The translations under genes and the position numbers were made by a program. Below, in pieces: positions 41,901-45,433 of a DNA stretch of 64,000 nt; positions within the stretch are counted from its first letter, which is position 1; each line of letters opens with the position of its first letter. Source of the stretch: Durusdinium trenchii (Eukaryota > Sar > Dinophyceae > Suessiales > Symbiodiniaceae); the NCBI GenBank assembly GCA_963970005.1, contig CAXAMN010022917.1, forward strand, positions 149,087 to 213,086. The letters are read 5' to 3'. A model generated the notes under the pieces. The model did not search any database, had not been told where the DNA came from, and saw only the letters and a list, made by a program, of their open reading frames with translations.

Positions 41901-43704
41901 AGATCTTTTATCCTTAAGGTGTGTTGAGCCGTCTATTGGCAGAAAACCGGTTACACACACATGAATTGAGCCATGTATAGCCTCGCTACTTTCTGCCCGG
42001 AGTTGCGCCATCCATTTTTTACCCCGGTGTATCAATATGTTGAAATGTGGGTGTGCTCTGACATGCCTAATGGCCCAACAAGCATCCCTCTCTCTCTCTA
42101 TATCTTGCAAAGGTCTTGGCTGAGGACTGTCCCAGCAAGTGTGAGACCAACCAAAACCCGAATGCCCGCTCCCATTCTTTCAATATTGGCAGAACCTTTC
42201 ATACAATAGATCTTCCAACTGTGCAAAACTTCTGCTTGCATCTATAAAACCAGCCAAAAGGCCGAACATTTTGCGTAGTTGGAAGATCTAGGTATGTGGG
42301 GCAATCCCGAACATTGCCTGGAATTCTCCCCACTGCAGGGGGCAAGCGGACGCGCAGCGGACACGCAGATCAACTTGGAAACCCAAACAAGCAACAAATG
42401 GATGTTTCCCCCCGTCCCCACTTCTTCTGTGAAGGACTCTCGAGCCATGTTGGAGCCGTTTCGACATCGGCTGCGGACTGGCTACACCACCCCAACGGCT
42501 CGCCACCACCGGAACCAAGGTCAAGGAGCCGAAGGTAATGCCAATGGGCATGGACACACCATTCATGGAAATGTTCCTGCCCAGTTGACGCCACCCGTTC
42601 GGGTTCGGGGTCGTGTTGCCCCGAATGGTCTGGCGGCTCGTGGCCGGGTCCGGACCGGTCGGGCTGCGCTGTTCTGCGCTGTTTCAGTCCCCAGGAGCGC
42701 TCCGGTCGCCCCGTTCGTGGAACTCCTTGCGAGGACGATCCCCGTGTCCTCTGCCCGTGAGTGACTTGGAAGGGGGGAAAAGGACATTGGAGTCGGAGAA
42801 TCCCAAGGGGTGCTGTACAACTGGAGGCCGAGGTGGCTCCCAACAGGTCCAACCTCTGAACCACCGAGGATACATGTGCGGCCCGCACGAGCTCCGAGGC
42901 GGTGGAGGTGTTCCGGGGTCGCCACAAAGTTTTCAACGGCAGAACATGGTGGGACTGCGGAGATGGTTTTTGTCATGTGCCTGCAGGCCGGCCAAAGGTG
43001 GTCGAATTCTTCACACCGAACAACGAGGTGGCGTGAAACACGCGATAAACACCATCATATATACAATAGACCGCATGCAAGGGTTGTCCTATAGGAGCTG
43101 TTTCTGGCCCAAAAGTCTCCAGACTCCGGAATTTGAAAAAAAACTCCCTAGGCCCTAGACACTCAAATGGACAGGTACTTACCTAGACCCCCAACCCACG
43201 GGACTTTTTCAAAACATGTCAAAAGCATACAAGCTTCAGCACGCAGCATGCGCAACGCTGCGTGCCAGCAAGTAGTTTCGCAACGGGGTGGGTGACGAGA
43301 CAGCTAAGGTCGAAGGACTCAGCTGTCCCTTTTCCACCTTCCAGTGCCAAGGGTCCCCCTGACACCGCGACGCGCCGTGTTCTGACCAGGGTAAGCCACA
43401 ACCACCCTGGTGTCTATTTCCTACTAAGTCACTGGAAAAACATGGAATGAAACACATCCTACCTGGACCCTCCAAGGGGTGTCCAATGGACTACCCCACA
43501 CTACCTATAGGCTTCCATTGGGCACCCTTGGAGGGTCCTGGTATACATGGAATTGACTCTTTGATGCTGAGGCTGCACCAAGTTGCACTCCCCCACAGTT
43601 GGACTAGCTGGGCCAAGCATCTGTCGTTGCTCCCTGGGAATGGCATCGGGCAGGCAGGTCTGTGCATCGGCACCGAGGAAGAGGAGCCAGGCCAAGAGAA
43701 ACAT
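1062..43704 (-). CDS. Gene A: multi-exon membrane receptor with OpuAC-like ectodomain, Cys-rich repeats and TIR domain
   Basis: About 40 short exons on the minus strand, listed separately, join in phase into one protein of roughly 1,180 recovered residues. Order: signal peptide, solute-binding-like ectodomain, cysteine-rich modules, several membrane segments, TIR domain, helical linker, degenerate TIR-like module, charged tail. The gene model rests on three things seen directly: conserved motifs, reading-phase continuity across proposed introns, and a second copy (gene B) with the same exon lengths from the membrane segments onward. Predicted role (inference): plasma-membrane receptor that couples binding of an external ligand to TIR-based, possibly NAD-consuming, signalling. 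The true stop codon is not identified and may lie left of the window. Some exons of the ectodomain (39.5-43.6 kb) are probably missing from this model. Confidence 0.75.
1740..1804 (-). CDS. Gene A exon: RLMAELQPLAVKLGKLET
   Basis: 65 nt, same as gene B 51,349-51,413 (RLMATLQPLEDKVAKLQT). Heptad-like leucines suggest a coiled coil. Donor is GC here (AAG|GCGGAC) and GT in B (CAG|GTGGCT). Confidence 0.8.
2214..2306 (-). CDS. Gene A exon: FQEIAVVFVPQNYSSTQQDL
   Basis: 93 nt, exactly 31 codons, same as gene B 51,522-51,614. Reads VIGALFQEIAVVFVPQNYSS and TQQDLELRADQ; B reads VIKALFQEIAVVFVPQNYAS. Acceptor TTCAG|GT, CAG|GC donors in both. Looks like the last strand of the second TIR-like module. 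Confidence 0.9.
2307..4636. other. Gene A intron, no exon recognised
   Basis: Contains TA-rich microsatellites (about 2,530 and 3,900-3,945), CTGGCTG-rich stretches (3,800-4,075) and a degenerate AAATCTGCACTTCCAGG repeat (4,149-4,300). I see no coding motif. Confidence 0.5.
4149..4310. repeat. Degenerate AAATCTGCACTTCC repeat
   Basis: Four imperfect copies of an AAATCTGCACT(T/C)C word, irregularly spaced by 30-70 bases, inside an intron. Confidence 0.55.
4637..4699 (-). CDS. Gene A exon: DAFLLPTAPFFAELRAAAVLE
   Basis: Matches gene B DAFEMPSPAFFAEL (53,534-53,642). Acceptor GTCAG|GAC, GA donor GAG|GAGTCG in phase with the next exon. The IPVITE residues that precede DAF in gene B are not found next to it here; a micro-exon or divergence is possible. 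High GC. Confidence 0.65.
5245..5340. repeat. 20-bp tandem repeat, about 4.8 copies
   Basis: Unit TCTTCAGTGACCCACGGCAG repeated head to tail with one C/T variant, in an intron of gene A. Confidence 0.95.
5813..5892. repeat. CTAGTAGC-type dispersed repeat
   Basis: Copies of ACTAGTAGTAGCGATGC and CTACTAGTAGCTTCT words, as at 665. Confidence 0.8.
6094..6123. repeat. Poly-C tract
   Basis: About 30 bases almost all C, interrupted by two G-containing breaks. Confidence 0.9.
7154..7227 (-). CDS. Gene A exon: MVICSNQCFKSEHIQKW, degenerate TIR-like
   Basis: Encodes VSEKALLSMVICSNQCFKSE and HIQKW. Gene B 54,641-54,705 has LLICSHGCFKSEQLQTW. The I-C-S-x-x-C-x-x-S-E-x-x-x-x-W pattern looks like a second TIR core. 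GC donor TG|GCGCC in both. Confidence 0.8.
8257..8299 (-). CDS. Gene A exon: LKPRLLGTSLPLPS
   Basis: Gene B 55,088-55,148 reads LKPKLLGTNLPLPS. Between copies several codons change synonymously (CCA/CCG, TTG/CTC, CTG/TTG, CCA/CCT, CCT/CCC), which selects this frame over the other open one. Acceptor CCCAG|G, GT donor TCA|GTGCTA. Confidence 0.75.
8318..8440. repeat. GGTCA/TGACC nested repeats beside an exon
   Basis: Several direct and inverted copies of TGGGTCATACC and GGTGACCTA words start 20 bases upstream (in gene sense) of the LKPRLLGT exon. Confidence 0.6.
8708..8815. repeat. Imperfect 50-bp tandem duplication
   Basis: Two copies of a unit with GATCATCTT, TACCGACT, GTTAC and ATGGGACACA in the same order. 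A related fragment (TGTCACAGGTAAT) is at about 61,980. Confidence 0.7.
9136..9563. repeat. Tandem duplication of about 190 bp
   Basis: 9,136-9,325 and 9,369-9,563 share long matching stretches such as GATTTGGCTGCTGCATGTT and CTTTTTGGCTGGTTCTTTTG with few differences. Confidence 0.9.
9564..9775. repeat. CCTTT-rich minisatellite
   Basis: Irregular repeats of CCTTTCCTTTCATTGT-like units. Open frames across it are low-complexity artefacts. Confidence 0.9.
9885..9950. repeat. CTAGTAGC-type repeat fragment
   Basis: Words TTCCTAGTAGTATGGCCAGG and ACTAGCTTCTTGTTCC as in the other copies. Confidence 0.65.
10761..10862 (-). CDS. Gene A exon: FTELTTNFPVLVDPQDTEAMA
   Basis: Reads RGPSHFTELTTNFPVLVDPQ and DTEAMATALVLLSL. 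Gene B encodes the same stretch in two exons (56,897-56,929 and 56,240-56,298), so one intron was gained in B or lost in A. GC donor TCTTT|GCCACT aligned with CCT|GCTACT in B. Confidence 0.8.
11081..11215 (-). CDS. Gene A exon: YGISMEDVAETFRWL helical linker
   Basis: Begins YGISMEDVAETFRWLNERD and continues MPENITPTTSHAMVSDLVAA. Gene B 57,995-58,130 reads YGISLQDVEEALRWL and LPEQISPTTTHLMVTGLVTA. Probably helices after the TIR core. Acceptor CACAG|GT; donor probably AC|GTCCGG. Confidence 0.85.
11395..11458 (-). CDS. Gene A exon: NFIENYPRIVPDINELTKIL
   Basis: 64 nt, same as gene B 58,901-58,964. Reads ENFIENYPRIVPDINELTKI; B has EKFIAKYPTIVPDINELTKC. Donor is GA here (CTCG|GAGAAA) and GC in B (CTGG|GCACCG), at the same position. 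Confidence 0.9.
11755..12990. repeat. CTT/CTC-rich tract with higher-order units
   Basis: About 1.2 kb of CTT and CTC triplets, within which a longer unit recurs, including TCTTACTATTCTTCTTACAG and CATCTTCTGGATTCTTCTTC. On the gene strand it is an AAG/GAG-rich intron segment; apparent Lys/Glu or Leu/Phe/Ser proteins are artefacts. Confidence 0.95.
12867..12876. other. Assembly gap of 10 N
   Basis: Ten N inside the CTT-rich tract. The tract's true length is therefore unknown. Confidence 1.
13114..13144 (-). CDS. Gene A micro-exon: LTWPQFIKPD
   Basis: 31 nt after GTTGAG|G reading LTWPQFIKPD, matching LTWPSFVRPD in gene B, where it is continuous with the preceding exon. GA donor GGAT|GATGCT. 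The intron between 13,145 and 13,381 is 237 bp. Confidence 0.7.
13382..13482 (-). CDS. Gene A exon: TIR strand D and WCVGE motif
   Basis: Encodes DTETFLVLCSPAILTRKWCV followed by GEMVTARANGVHTL. S-P-x-x-L-T-x-K-W-C-x-x-E is the TIR signature; the E of WCVGE aligns with the catalytic glutamate of NAD-cleaving TIR domains such as plant TIRs and SARM1. Acceptor GCCAG, GC donor TT|GCTGCC. Gene B lacks the intron at this 3' end. Confidence 0.85.
13798..13885. repeat. ATACCTACC microsatellite
   Basis: Irregular runs of CCATACCTA and ACCATACC, intron of gene A. Confidence 0.9.
14591..14663 (-). CDS. Gene A exon: TIR strand B, TKTFIDCDDLNDLTRLF
   Basis: 73 nt, same as gene B 60,423-60,495. TKTFIDCDDLNDLTRLFSYV is identical in both copies. 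F-I-D-x-D-D-L is the typical TIR strand-B/helix-B region. CAG|GC donors in both. Confidence 0.9.
15148..15174 (-). CDS. Gene A exon: TIR helix A, RLLKMELEL
   Basis: A 27-nt micro-exon giving LLKMELELR between AG|G and GT donor (CG|GTTGCC). Gene B uses 30 nt (LLKMELEQRL) and a GC donor, keeping phase. Small size but phase and the paralogue make it secure. Confidence 0.75.
16246..16336. repeat. Inverted-repeat element, ATCTTCCAAC family
   Basis: Ends AGATCTTCCAACTGTGCCAC and a matching right arm ending GTTGGAAGATC. Same termini at 42,208 and 53,737. Non-coding, within an intron. Confidence 0.75.
16400..16450 (-). CDS. Gene A exon: TIR domain strand A, RYFLCHQKNAAGSMA
   Basis: 51 nt, same as gene B 61,406-61,456, nearly identical protein. 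FRYFLCHQKNAAGSMA corresponds to the first TIR strand and the start of helix A. GC donor here (AG|GCTCCA), GT in B (AG|GTTCCT). Confidence 0.85.
16555..16635. repeat. CTAGTAGC-type repeat
   Basis: Words GTAGCGATGCCCCTTTGTTCC and CCAGGAGCCCCTAGT. Confidence 0.7.
16826..16929 (-). CDS. Gene A exon: last membrane helix before TIR domain
   Basis: 104 nt, same as gene B 62,083-62,186. Reads VMLFLSMMIASILGTMGLG and then MYRYFQQKYQKQSLGW, a membrane helix followed by a basic juxtamembrane segment. Donor is GA in both copies (TG|GACATG, TG|GATGGT). The next exon opens the TIR domain. Confidence 0.85.
17289..18110. repeat. Cluster of GCCTACGC words
   Basis: Ten exact and two one-mismatch copies of GCCTACGC, all on the plus strand, in three groups (17,289-17,390; 17,681-17,727; 18,030-18,108), within one intron of gene A. 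Confidence 0.85.
17565..17662. repeat. CAG-rich microsatellite
   Basis: GCAGCAGCAGCAGCAG runs with interruptions between two GCCTACGC groups. Confidence 0.95.
18719..18762 (-). CDS. Gene A exon: GSISVKDSDPQVTIL
   Basis: 44 nt, same as gene B 62,716-62,759. Differences between copies are mostly synonymous (ATT/ATC, GAC/GAT, TCG/TCA, ACG/ACA), strong support for this frame. GT donor in both (CTG|GTGGCT, GTG|GTGGTT). Confidence 0.85.
19624..19682 (-). CDS. Gene A exon: ICNWLDNFLLGGMLVIL helix
   Basis: 59 nt, same length as gene B 63,056-63,114. Encodes ICNWLDNFLLGGMLVILDM; B has ICNCLDNVLLAGMLVILIL. Acceptor TTTTAG|G, GC donor in both copies (TGG|GCACCT). Confidence 0.85.
20250..20307 (-). CDS. 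Gene A exon: membrane helix ending KPWRF
   Basis: 58 nt, identical in length to gene B 63,924-63,981. Reads IILYINLTLVAYYKPWRF; gene B reads IILIFNSIMVAFFKPWRF. Acceptor TTGTAG|GC. Donor is GT here (CAC|GTGTCT) but GC in B. Confidence 0.85.
20462..20567. repeat. Inverted-repeat element, GGTTGGAGCCCTA family
   Basis: Left arm GCCCTAGGGCTCCAAC and right arm GGTTGGAGCCCTATGGG bracket a GTTGGGGTGG core. A relative lies at 29,513-29,612 and a diverged one near 22,565-22,640. Confidence 0.7.
21440..21502 (-). CDS. Gene A exon: membrane helix NALVVMCPLV
   Basis: Reads NALVVMCPLVTSTPGQLLMM with acceptor CTGCAG and GC donor ATGA|GCTCCA. The phase-1 junction with the next exon gives LLMMSIILYINLTLV, a second helix. 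Confidence 0.7.
22200..22268 (-). CDS. Gene A exon: CSFLTKRFRPGMEIASVFFLIR
   Basis: Starts after TTCCCAG and reads SCSFLTKRFRPG followed by MEIASVFFLIR. Donor ATCC|GAGCCT (GA) in phase 1 joins to GA-AAT of the next exon, giving FFLIRNALVVMCPLV. The FRPG segment is a likely cytoplasmic loop. Confidence 0.7.
22711..22794 (-). CDS. Gene A exon: membrane helix FFLAVCTWIV
   Basis: After TCTCCAG reads FSCLMPIFFLAVCTWIVTV and ELPRRVARR, ending at a probable GC donor (AGGC|GCGATG). Phase 1 joins to SCSFLTKRFRPG in the next exon. Confidence 0.6.
23651..23672. repeat. CT microsatellite
   Basis: Pure CT dinucleotides, gene A intron. Confidence 0.95.
23871..23995 (-). CDS. Gene A exon: membrane helix and QCNSHPNG loop
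   Basis: Encodes TAGSIFLIFFIVLFSMLLAP then FQCNSHPNGAYTVKRYKTVF. A helix followed by a C-x-x-HPNG loop recurs, as I recall, in predicted dinoflagellate membrane proteins of this sort; I cannot check that here. Acceptor TCCAG|G, donor TGCC|GCTGGG (GC). Confidence 0.7.
24468..24605. repeat. Inverted repeat with AAAGGATCCT arms
   Basis: CCCAAAGGATCCTAAAG and TATAAAGGATCCTTTAGG face each other; CATGTCATGGACC also occurs twice directly. Confidence 0.5.
24839..24966 (-). CDS. Gene A exon: membrane helix plus QVEQLAQETRER segment
   Basis: Reads APVLPLLVPVPQLQVEQLAQ and then ETRERNLEFNPALLEFG. Donor TTTGG|GTACGG leaves phase 2, and the next exon gives G-ACC to read LEFGTAGSIFLIFF. Frame is chosen by that continuity; another frame is open through the 5' half. 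Confidence 0.5.
25430..25481 (-). CDS. Gene A exon: short membrane helix
   Basis: Acceptor CTTGAG|GTGGCT, then VALFSFRALLIPLLMPLG, a membrane helix, followed by a possible GC donor (CG|GCTCCC). Boundaries rest on motif and hydropathy only. Confidence 0.45.
26650..26732 (-). CDS. Gene A exon: DWREPFASILVFLEVLSVDLD segment
   Basis: After CCCAG the frame reads DWREPFASILVFLEVLSV and then DLDMLSMLC. The phase matches the previous exon. The 3' boundary is unresolved because no phase-0 donor is obvious; a further small exon may lie before 25,481. Confidence 0.6.
27362..27511 (-). CDS. Gene A exon: membrane region, 50 codons
   Basis: A 150-nt phase-0 exon with AMESLHSNATRKAFLAALRK, then QPSSMLVIASGFQQLITMVQ and ILSVLRRFEI. 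It has an amphipathic segment and a membrane helix. Donor GAGATT|GACGCT (GA); the next exon supplies DWREPF, giving FEIDWREPF. Confidence 0.7.
28337..28429 (-). CDS. Gene A exon: last cysteine-rich unit and first membrane segment
   Basis: Reads EGFREGSDRQCELCTDGD followed by FFFFALVIVLLLG, a strong hydrophobic helix. Acceptor TTCAG|GAG, donor GGC|GCTCCC (GC). Marks the transition from the extracellular stalk to the membrane region. Confidence 0.65.
28709..28807 (-). CDS. Gene A exon: cysteine-rich stalk, PPGTCAANRDESGFACVNC
   Basis: Exon between TTTACAG and a GA donor (TGCAAG|GAGACA). It ends ACVNCK in phase 0, and the next exon continues EGFREGSDRQCELC, completing a C-x-x-C-x-x-G-F module across the intron. 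This is one of the clear GA-AG introns. Confidence 0.65.
29513..29612. repeat. Inverted-repeat element, GGTTGGAGCCCTA family
   Basis: Shares GGTTGGGG, CTAACCACCTT, CTGAGGATATGG and GGTTGGAGCCCTA with 20,462-20,567 in the same order. Confidence 0.65.
30738..30816 (-). CDS. Gene A exon: cysteine-rich stalk, SFCRCDRGSF segment
   Basis: After TTTCAG the frame reads VVIQLQGATSQSFCRCDRGS and FLWQGRC, ending at donor GT|GTGAGG or CGGT|GTGAGG. C-x-C-x-x-G-x-x-x-x-x-G-x-C is EGF/GCC2-like. It lies between other cysteine-rich exons. Confidence 0.6.
31405..31503. repeat. Inverted repeat with CCTGGCCCA arms
   Basis: CCTGGCCCACCTCCATGAGG pairs with CCTGAGGAGATGGGCCAGG; core includes a GGGTCGACC palindrome-like turn. 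Confidence 0.65.
31823..31909. repeat. Inverted-repeat element, TACCAGGACCCTCC family
   Basis: Starts TACCAGGACCCTCC and ends GGAAGGTCCTGGTA, 87 bp. Same family as 43,460 and 48,041. Confidence 0.75.
32466..32574 (-). CDS. Gene A exon: GCC2/GCC3-like cysteine-rich module
   Basis: Encodes LCELGTIAQADGATRCEPC and then GLGEYANSSGMSSC. The spacing C-x(n)-G-A-x-x-C-x-x-C-x-x-G-x-Y-x-N-x-S-G-x-x-x-C is that of ephrin-receptor-like/GCC2-GCC3 modules, which are extracellular stalk units. A CTAGTAGC-type repeat starts within ten bases of the exon's 5' side. The donor is not resolved. Confidence 0.65.
32583..32735. repeat. CTAGTAGC-type repeat, longest copy
   Basis: About 150 bp of GCTACTAGTAACAAGGGCAT and TTGTTACTAGTAGCTTCTTG words abutting the cysteine-rich exon of gene A. 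Confidence 0.85.
34289..34436 (-). CDS. Gene A exon: end of binding domain, WIPDK segment
   Basis: Reads DYWGTACTWLQANRNFWAEW, then IPDKTVCSIGKGLVNLQGDF and VMSRADAVD before a GC donor (GAT|GCTTGG). The A-C-x-W-x-x-x-N-x-x-x-W-x-x-W-I-P pattern is the final helix of OpuAC-like domains. Cysteines here lead into the cysteine-rich region. Confidence 0.65.
35472..35577 (-). CDS. Gene A exon: C-terminal part of binding domain
   Basis: After acceptor CTCAG the frame reads EVSVLATHVAAGFDLAADRA and then YGLARNVRISDSGW. A helix with AYxLxxNxRxxD is usual near the end of OpuAC-like domains. Another frame is also open through here, so the assignment is by motif. Donor probably GGGCCG|GTGCTG. Confidence 0.5.
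35917..35970. repeat. CTAT/CTGT microsatellite
   Basis: CTAT repeats followed by CTGT repeats and a TATA run. Confidence 0.95.
36030..36174 (-). CDS. Gene A exon: YWW aromatic motif of binding domain
   Basis: Begins SMAYWWSPDSSFVLYEP and continues with LPPYSKSEY. The F/Y-Y-W-W-x-P-D motif is the aromatic substrate-cage signature of OpuAC/ProX-like proteins. Acceptor GCAG|GTCC; the donor lies near 36,030. Good evidence for a quaternary-amine or cation type of ligand-binding fold; the ligand itself is unknown. Confidence 0.65.
36348..36528 (-). CDS. Gene A exon: OpuAC-like ectodomain core
   Basis: The longest ectodomain exon. It contains KWFLSAACRDVPSSCI, then VVTAGQGWGIREMSQQAFF, then MPLAFATAADYATYL. 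Paired cysteines and a T-x-G-x-GWG-x-x-E/M-x-Q segment are typical of the substrate-binding domain II. Donor CTCCA|GTCACT leaves phase 2, and the next exon supplies G-TCC-ATG to read DLQSMAYWWSPD. Confidence 0.65.
36886..36982. repeat. Inverted-repeat element, GATCCAGTCGTACC family
   Basis: Left arm GATCCAGTCGTACCTTCTCA, right arm TGAGAAGGTACGGCTGGATC; a related half-copy is at 52,375-52,417. Confidence 0.75.
37045..37115 (-). CDS. Gene A exon: ectodomain EIYLAITGDSLGV segment
   Basis: A GC-rich segment reads EIYLAITGDSLGVRTDPASG after acceptor CTGCAG. It lies between the NASWF and KWFLSAAC exons, where this fold has a helix plus a Y-x-x-x-TGD turn. The low-coordinate end is not resolved. 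Confidence 0.45.
37628..37710 (-). CDS. Gene A exon: ectodomain NASWFHPEKY segment
   Basis: Reads GNLNASWFHPEKYAANISEV and continues with a DLNDLATC end. Acceptor TTCAG|GC is clear and the donor is probably TGC|GTGCCT. NAS and NIS are potential N-glycosylation sites, consistent with an extracellular location. Matches the expected position after the GYLG segment. Confidence 0.6.
37830..38215. repeat. Degenerate 14-16 bp minisatellite
   Basis: Many diverged copies of a GGGACACTCTTGT-like unit. On the minus strand it translates into a repeated VSHKSVLQECP-like pattern, best explained by the repeat rather than a gene. Confidence 0.75.
39013..39108 (-). CDS. Gene A exon: OpuAC-like GYLGIDGLYV segment
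   Basis: Encodes GSLGYLGIDGLYVLGIARR followed by a basic stretch and HMSYYG. A G-x-L-G-Y-x-G-x-x-G pattern followed by a W/Y-x-x-Y segment is typical of OpuAC-like substrate-binding domains (established family knowledge). Acceptor CTCAG|GC, donor TATG|GCTACC (GC). Phase 1 joins cleanly to the next exon as Y-Y-G-N-L-N-A-S-W. Confidence 0.65.
39246..39361 (-). CDS. Gene A exon: ectodomain segment before GYLG motif
   Basis: Open frame includes RALAVGDKERLQTRAVPDRF and ends at a GC donor TTCG|GCTACG. Phase 1 there joins the next exon to give F-G-S-L-G-Y-L-G. The upstream acceptor may be at 39,342 or 39,362. Confidence 0.5.
39427..39470 (-). CDS. Gene A exon: ectodomain, LWASDAQRIWDSC segment
   Basis: Reads KLWASDAQRIWDSC between an AG|G acceptor and donor TTGCA|GTGAAA. 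The aromatic EVW/LWA-type motif resembles a ligand-pocket segment of glycine-betaine-type binding proteins. It precedes the GSLGYLGIDGLYV exon, as expected for that fold. Confidence 0.45.
41450..41489 (-). CDS. Gene A exon: start of substrate-binding-like ectodomain
   Basis: A 40-nt exon reads NQTLGAVFQLLVQ between acceptor TTCAG and a GC donor (CAG|GCGATT). The pattern resembles the first beta-strand and helix of OpuAC-like binding proteins, where a gain-of-access helix follows a polar strand. Support is limited to motif resemblance and usable splice signals. Confidence 0.4.
42208..42289. repeat. Inverted-repeat element, ATCTTCCAAC family
   Basis: AGATCTTCCAACTGTGCAAAA and a right arm ending TAGTTGGAAGATCT, 82 bp. 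Confidence 0.8.
42370..42980 (-). other. GC-rich stretch, possible unresolved ectodomain exons
   Basis: GC content rises well above the surrounding intron and open frames exist on both strands, including minus frames of 137 and 188 codons. I cannot choose a frame or find a motif. It lies between the signal-peptide exon and the first ectodomain exon of gene A, where one or two exons are expected. Confidence 0.3.
43460..43543. repeat. Inverted-repeat element, TACCAGGACCCTCC family
   Basis: TACCTGGACCCTCCAAGGGG to CCCTTGGAGGGTCCTGGTA, 84 bp, just downstream (in gene sense) of the signal-peptide exon. Confidence 0.8.
43636..43704 (-). CDS. Gene A exon: signal peptide and putative start codon
   Basis: The ATG at 43,704 opens a classic secretory signal: MFLLAWLLFLGADAQTC, a hydrophobic core followed by an ADAQ-type cleavage region and a cysteine. 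It sits just after an AG acceptor (AG|GCTTCATG), which could be a cis or spliced-leader trans-splice site. The low-coordinate exon end is not resolved. Its place at the head of a receptor ectodomain fits. Function as signal peptide is inference from hydropathy. Confidence 0.55.
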
Positions 43705-43893
43705 GAAGCCTCGGAGGGACGCCGGTGGAGAGTCAAAGACCCATCTAACGAGATGAGATGGTGGCACTGCAATGAAGCAACTGGTAGAGGTGGATGTACC
43801 CAATTCCTCGAGCCGAAGAAGTTAGGAGACCTTTCCTCTGGGTGAGAACCGTTGATGTCAAGCCCTCTGCAACTCTACAATCAACAATTGGTG

Positions 43894-44357
43894 TGTGTGT
43901 GTCCACCTCTGTAACTAAGAGTTTCTGTTTTTCTCAACTTTTAAGTCGCAGGGGGGCGTGACGGTCGATTTCCTAGTCACGCCAACGAAGCTAGGGAAAT
44001 CGACCGGATGGAAGTTTGGACGCAAACTTCTGTACCTGCGCGGATGAAAACTTTTGCACACGCTGTGACTCCACTTTTCCTTTTGTTGTTTCCATGGTGG
44101 TTGTTCGCATGATATCCCCCAAAGCAGGTTTCCTTAGCTTTGGTAAAGTGCTAGTGCGTTTGTTAAACAGTTGTGTTCTTCGGACCCTTGCACCTTACCG
44201 TTCTTGCAGCAAAGGGCTAGTGCAGTAACTAGCTTCCGCAGTCAAGTGAACAACTCCTTTGTTAAAACACCTTCAAGTGCTCCGACTCTTTCACCTTTCG
44301 GTTCCATCGCCATTTTTTCCTGGGAATTGAGTTAACTGCAAACCAATGTCAGAGTGT
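43894..44357. repeat. 460-bp direct repeat, copy 1
   Basis: Begins in a TGTGTGTGTCCACC run and ends AATGTCAGAGTGT. Aligns along its length with 44,972-45,433 with about 15 differences by eye. It contains GACGGTCGATTTCCTAGTC, nearly complementary to GAAGCTAGGGAAATCGACC just after it, a small hairpin. Lies in the intergenic region upstream of gene A. No coding motif. Confidence 0.9.
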
Positions 44358-44971
44358 GACGCGCTCAGTCGTCCCACTTGGGTGCTGGGTGTGATCCTCC
44401 GCAAGGAGGCGCTGTCTTCAATCGTGTAACTGACTCCACCGTTCTCCACCTCTCTTTGGATTTTCTTAACCGCTTTAGTTTCAATACTGGATTTACTGAA
44501 TTTGATGCCGTCGGGCTTACGAAATACCTCCACTTGCATCTCCACTTGCATTTCCATGTGCTGCATTTCCATGTGAGGAATTGAGACCAGTGAAGCTACT
44601 GTCCACACTTGCACTTCCACACACCCCCCCCACCTTGCAACCTAATTCGTGTTTCTATCCCACCCGCTATCTAGGGTAACAGAAGGAAATGGTACTCGAC
44701 ACACTTGTGTGTCGGTACCTTTCCTTCTCTTTCTCCTTTTCTACTCCTAGCTACCCGGGCGGTTTAAGACGTATGTCCCGCTCGCTAACTACTGCATTTA
44801 ATTCATTCGGCTAAGTAGTCAGAAACTAGCAGGTTTCGTAACTAGTGGGCCTTGTCACTACACCTATCTTTCTCTCTTTCCTTTGCGTTTTCCTTTCTGT
44901 CTTTCTTTCCTTTCGTTCTAAGGCTTTTTAGGTGATTAGTAAGTTCCCCCAGAGCGCCGATATCGGCGTTC
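44358..44971. other. 614-bp segment between the direct repeats
   Basis: Holds a minus-strand open frame (rich in Met-Glu/Gln-Met-Gln repeats from TTGCATTTCCAC words), a hairpin at 44,682-44,727 and a pyrimidine-rich end. No reverse-transcriptase motif, primer-binding site or polypurine tract seen. Confidence 0.5.
44682..44727. repeat. Strong hairpin
   Basis: GAAGGAAATGGTAC and GTACCTTTCCTTC pair around an inner CGACACAC/TGTGTGTCG stem. Confidence 0.85.
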
Positions 44972-45433
44972 TGTGTGTGTCCACCTTTGTAACTAAGAGT
45001 TTCTGTTTTTCTCAACTTTTAAGTCGTAGGGGGCGTGACGGTCGATTTCCTAGTCACGCCAACGAAGCTAGGGAAATCGACTGGATGGAAGTTTGGACGC
45101 AAACTTCTGTACCTGCGCGGATGAAAACTTTTGCACACGCTGTGACTCCACTTTTCCTTTTGTTGTTTCCATGGTGGTTGTTCGCATGGTATCCCCAAAA
45201 ACAGGTGTCCTTAGCTTTGGTAAAGTGCTAGTGCGTTTGTTAGATAGTTCTGTTCTTCGGACCCTTGCACCTTACCGTTCTTGCAGTAAAGGGCTAGTGC
45301 AGTAACTAGCTTCCGCAGTCAAGTGAACAACTCCTTTGTTAAAACACCTTCAAGTGCTCTGACTCTTTCACCTTTCGGTTCCATCGCCATTTTTCCTGGG
45401 AATTGAGTTAACTGCAAACCAATGTCAGAGTGT
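44972..45433. repeat. 460-bp direct repeat, copy 2
   Basis: Same orientation as copy 1, offset by about 1,077 bp. Both copies stop matching at the AGAGTGT end and upstream of the TG run. Confidence 0.9.

Noticed and set aside
42563..42976. 137-codon minus-strand frame as an exon of gene A
   Set aside because: Open in several frames because of high GC; no motif or phase link, so left as an unresolved GC-rich stretch.
43894..45433. Autonomous LTR retrotransposon
   Set aside because: Internal part is only 614 bp, with no protease, reverse-transcriptase or integrase motif.
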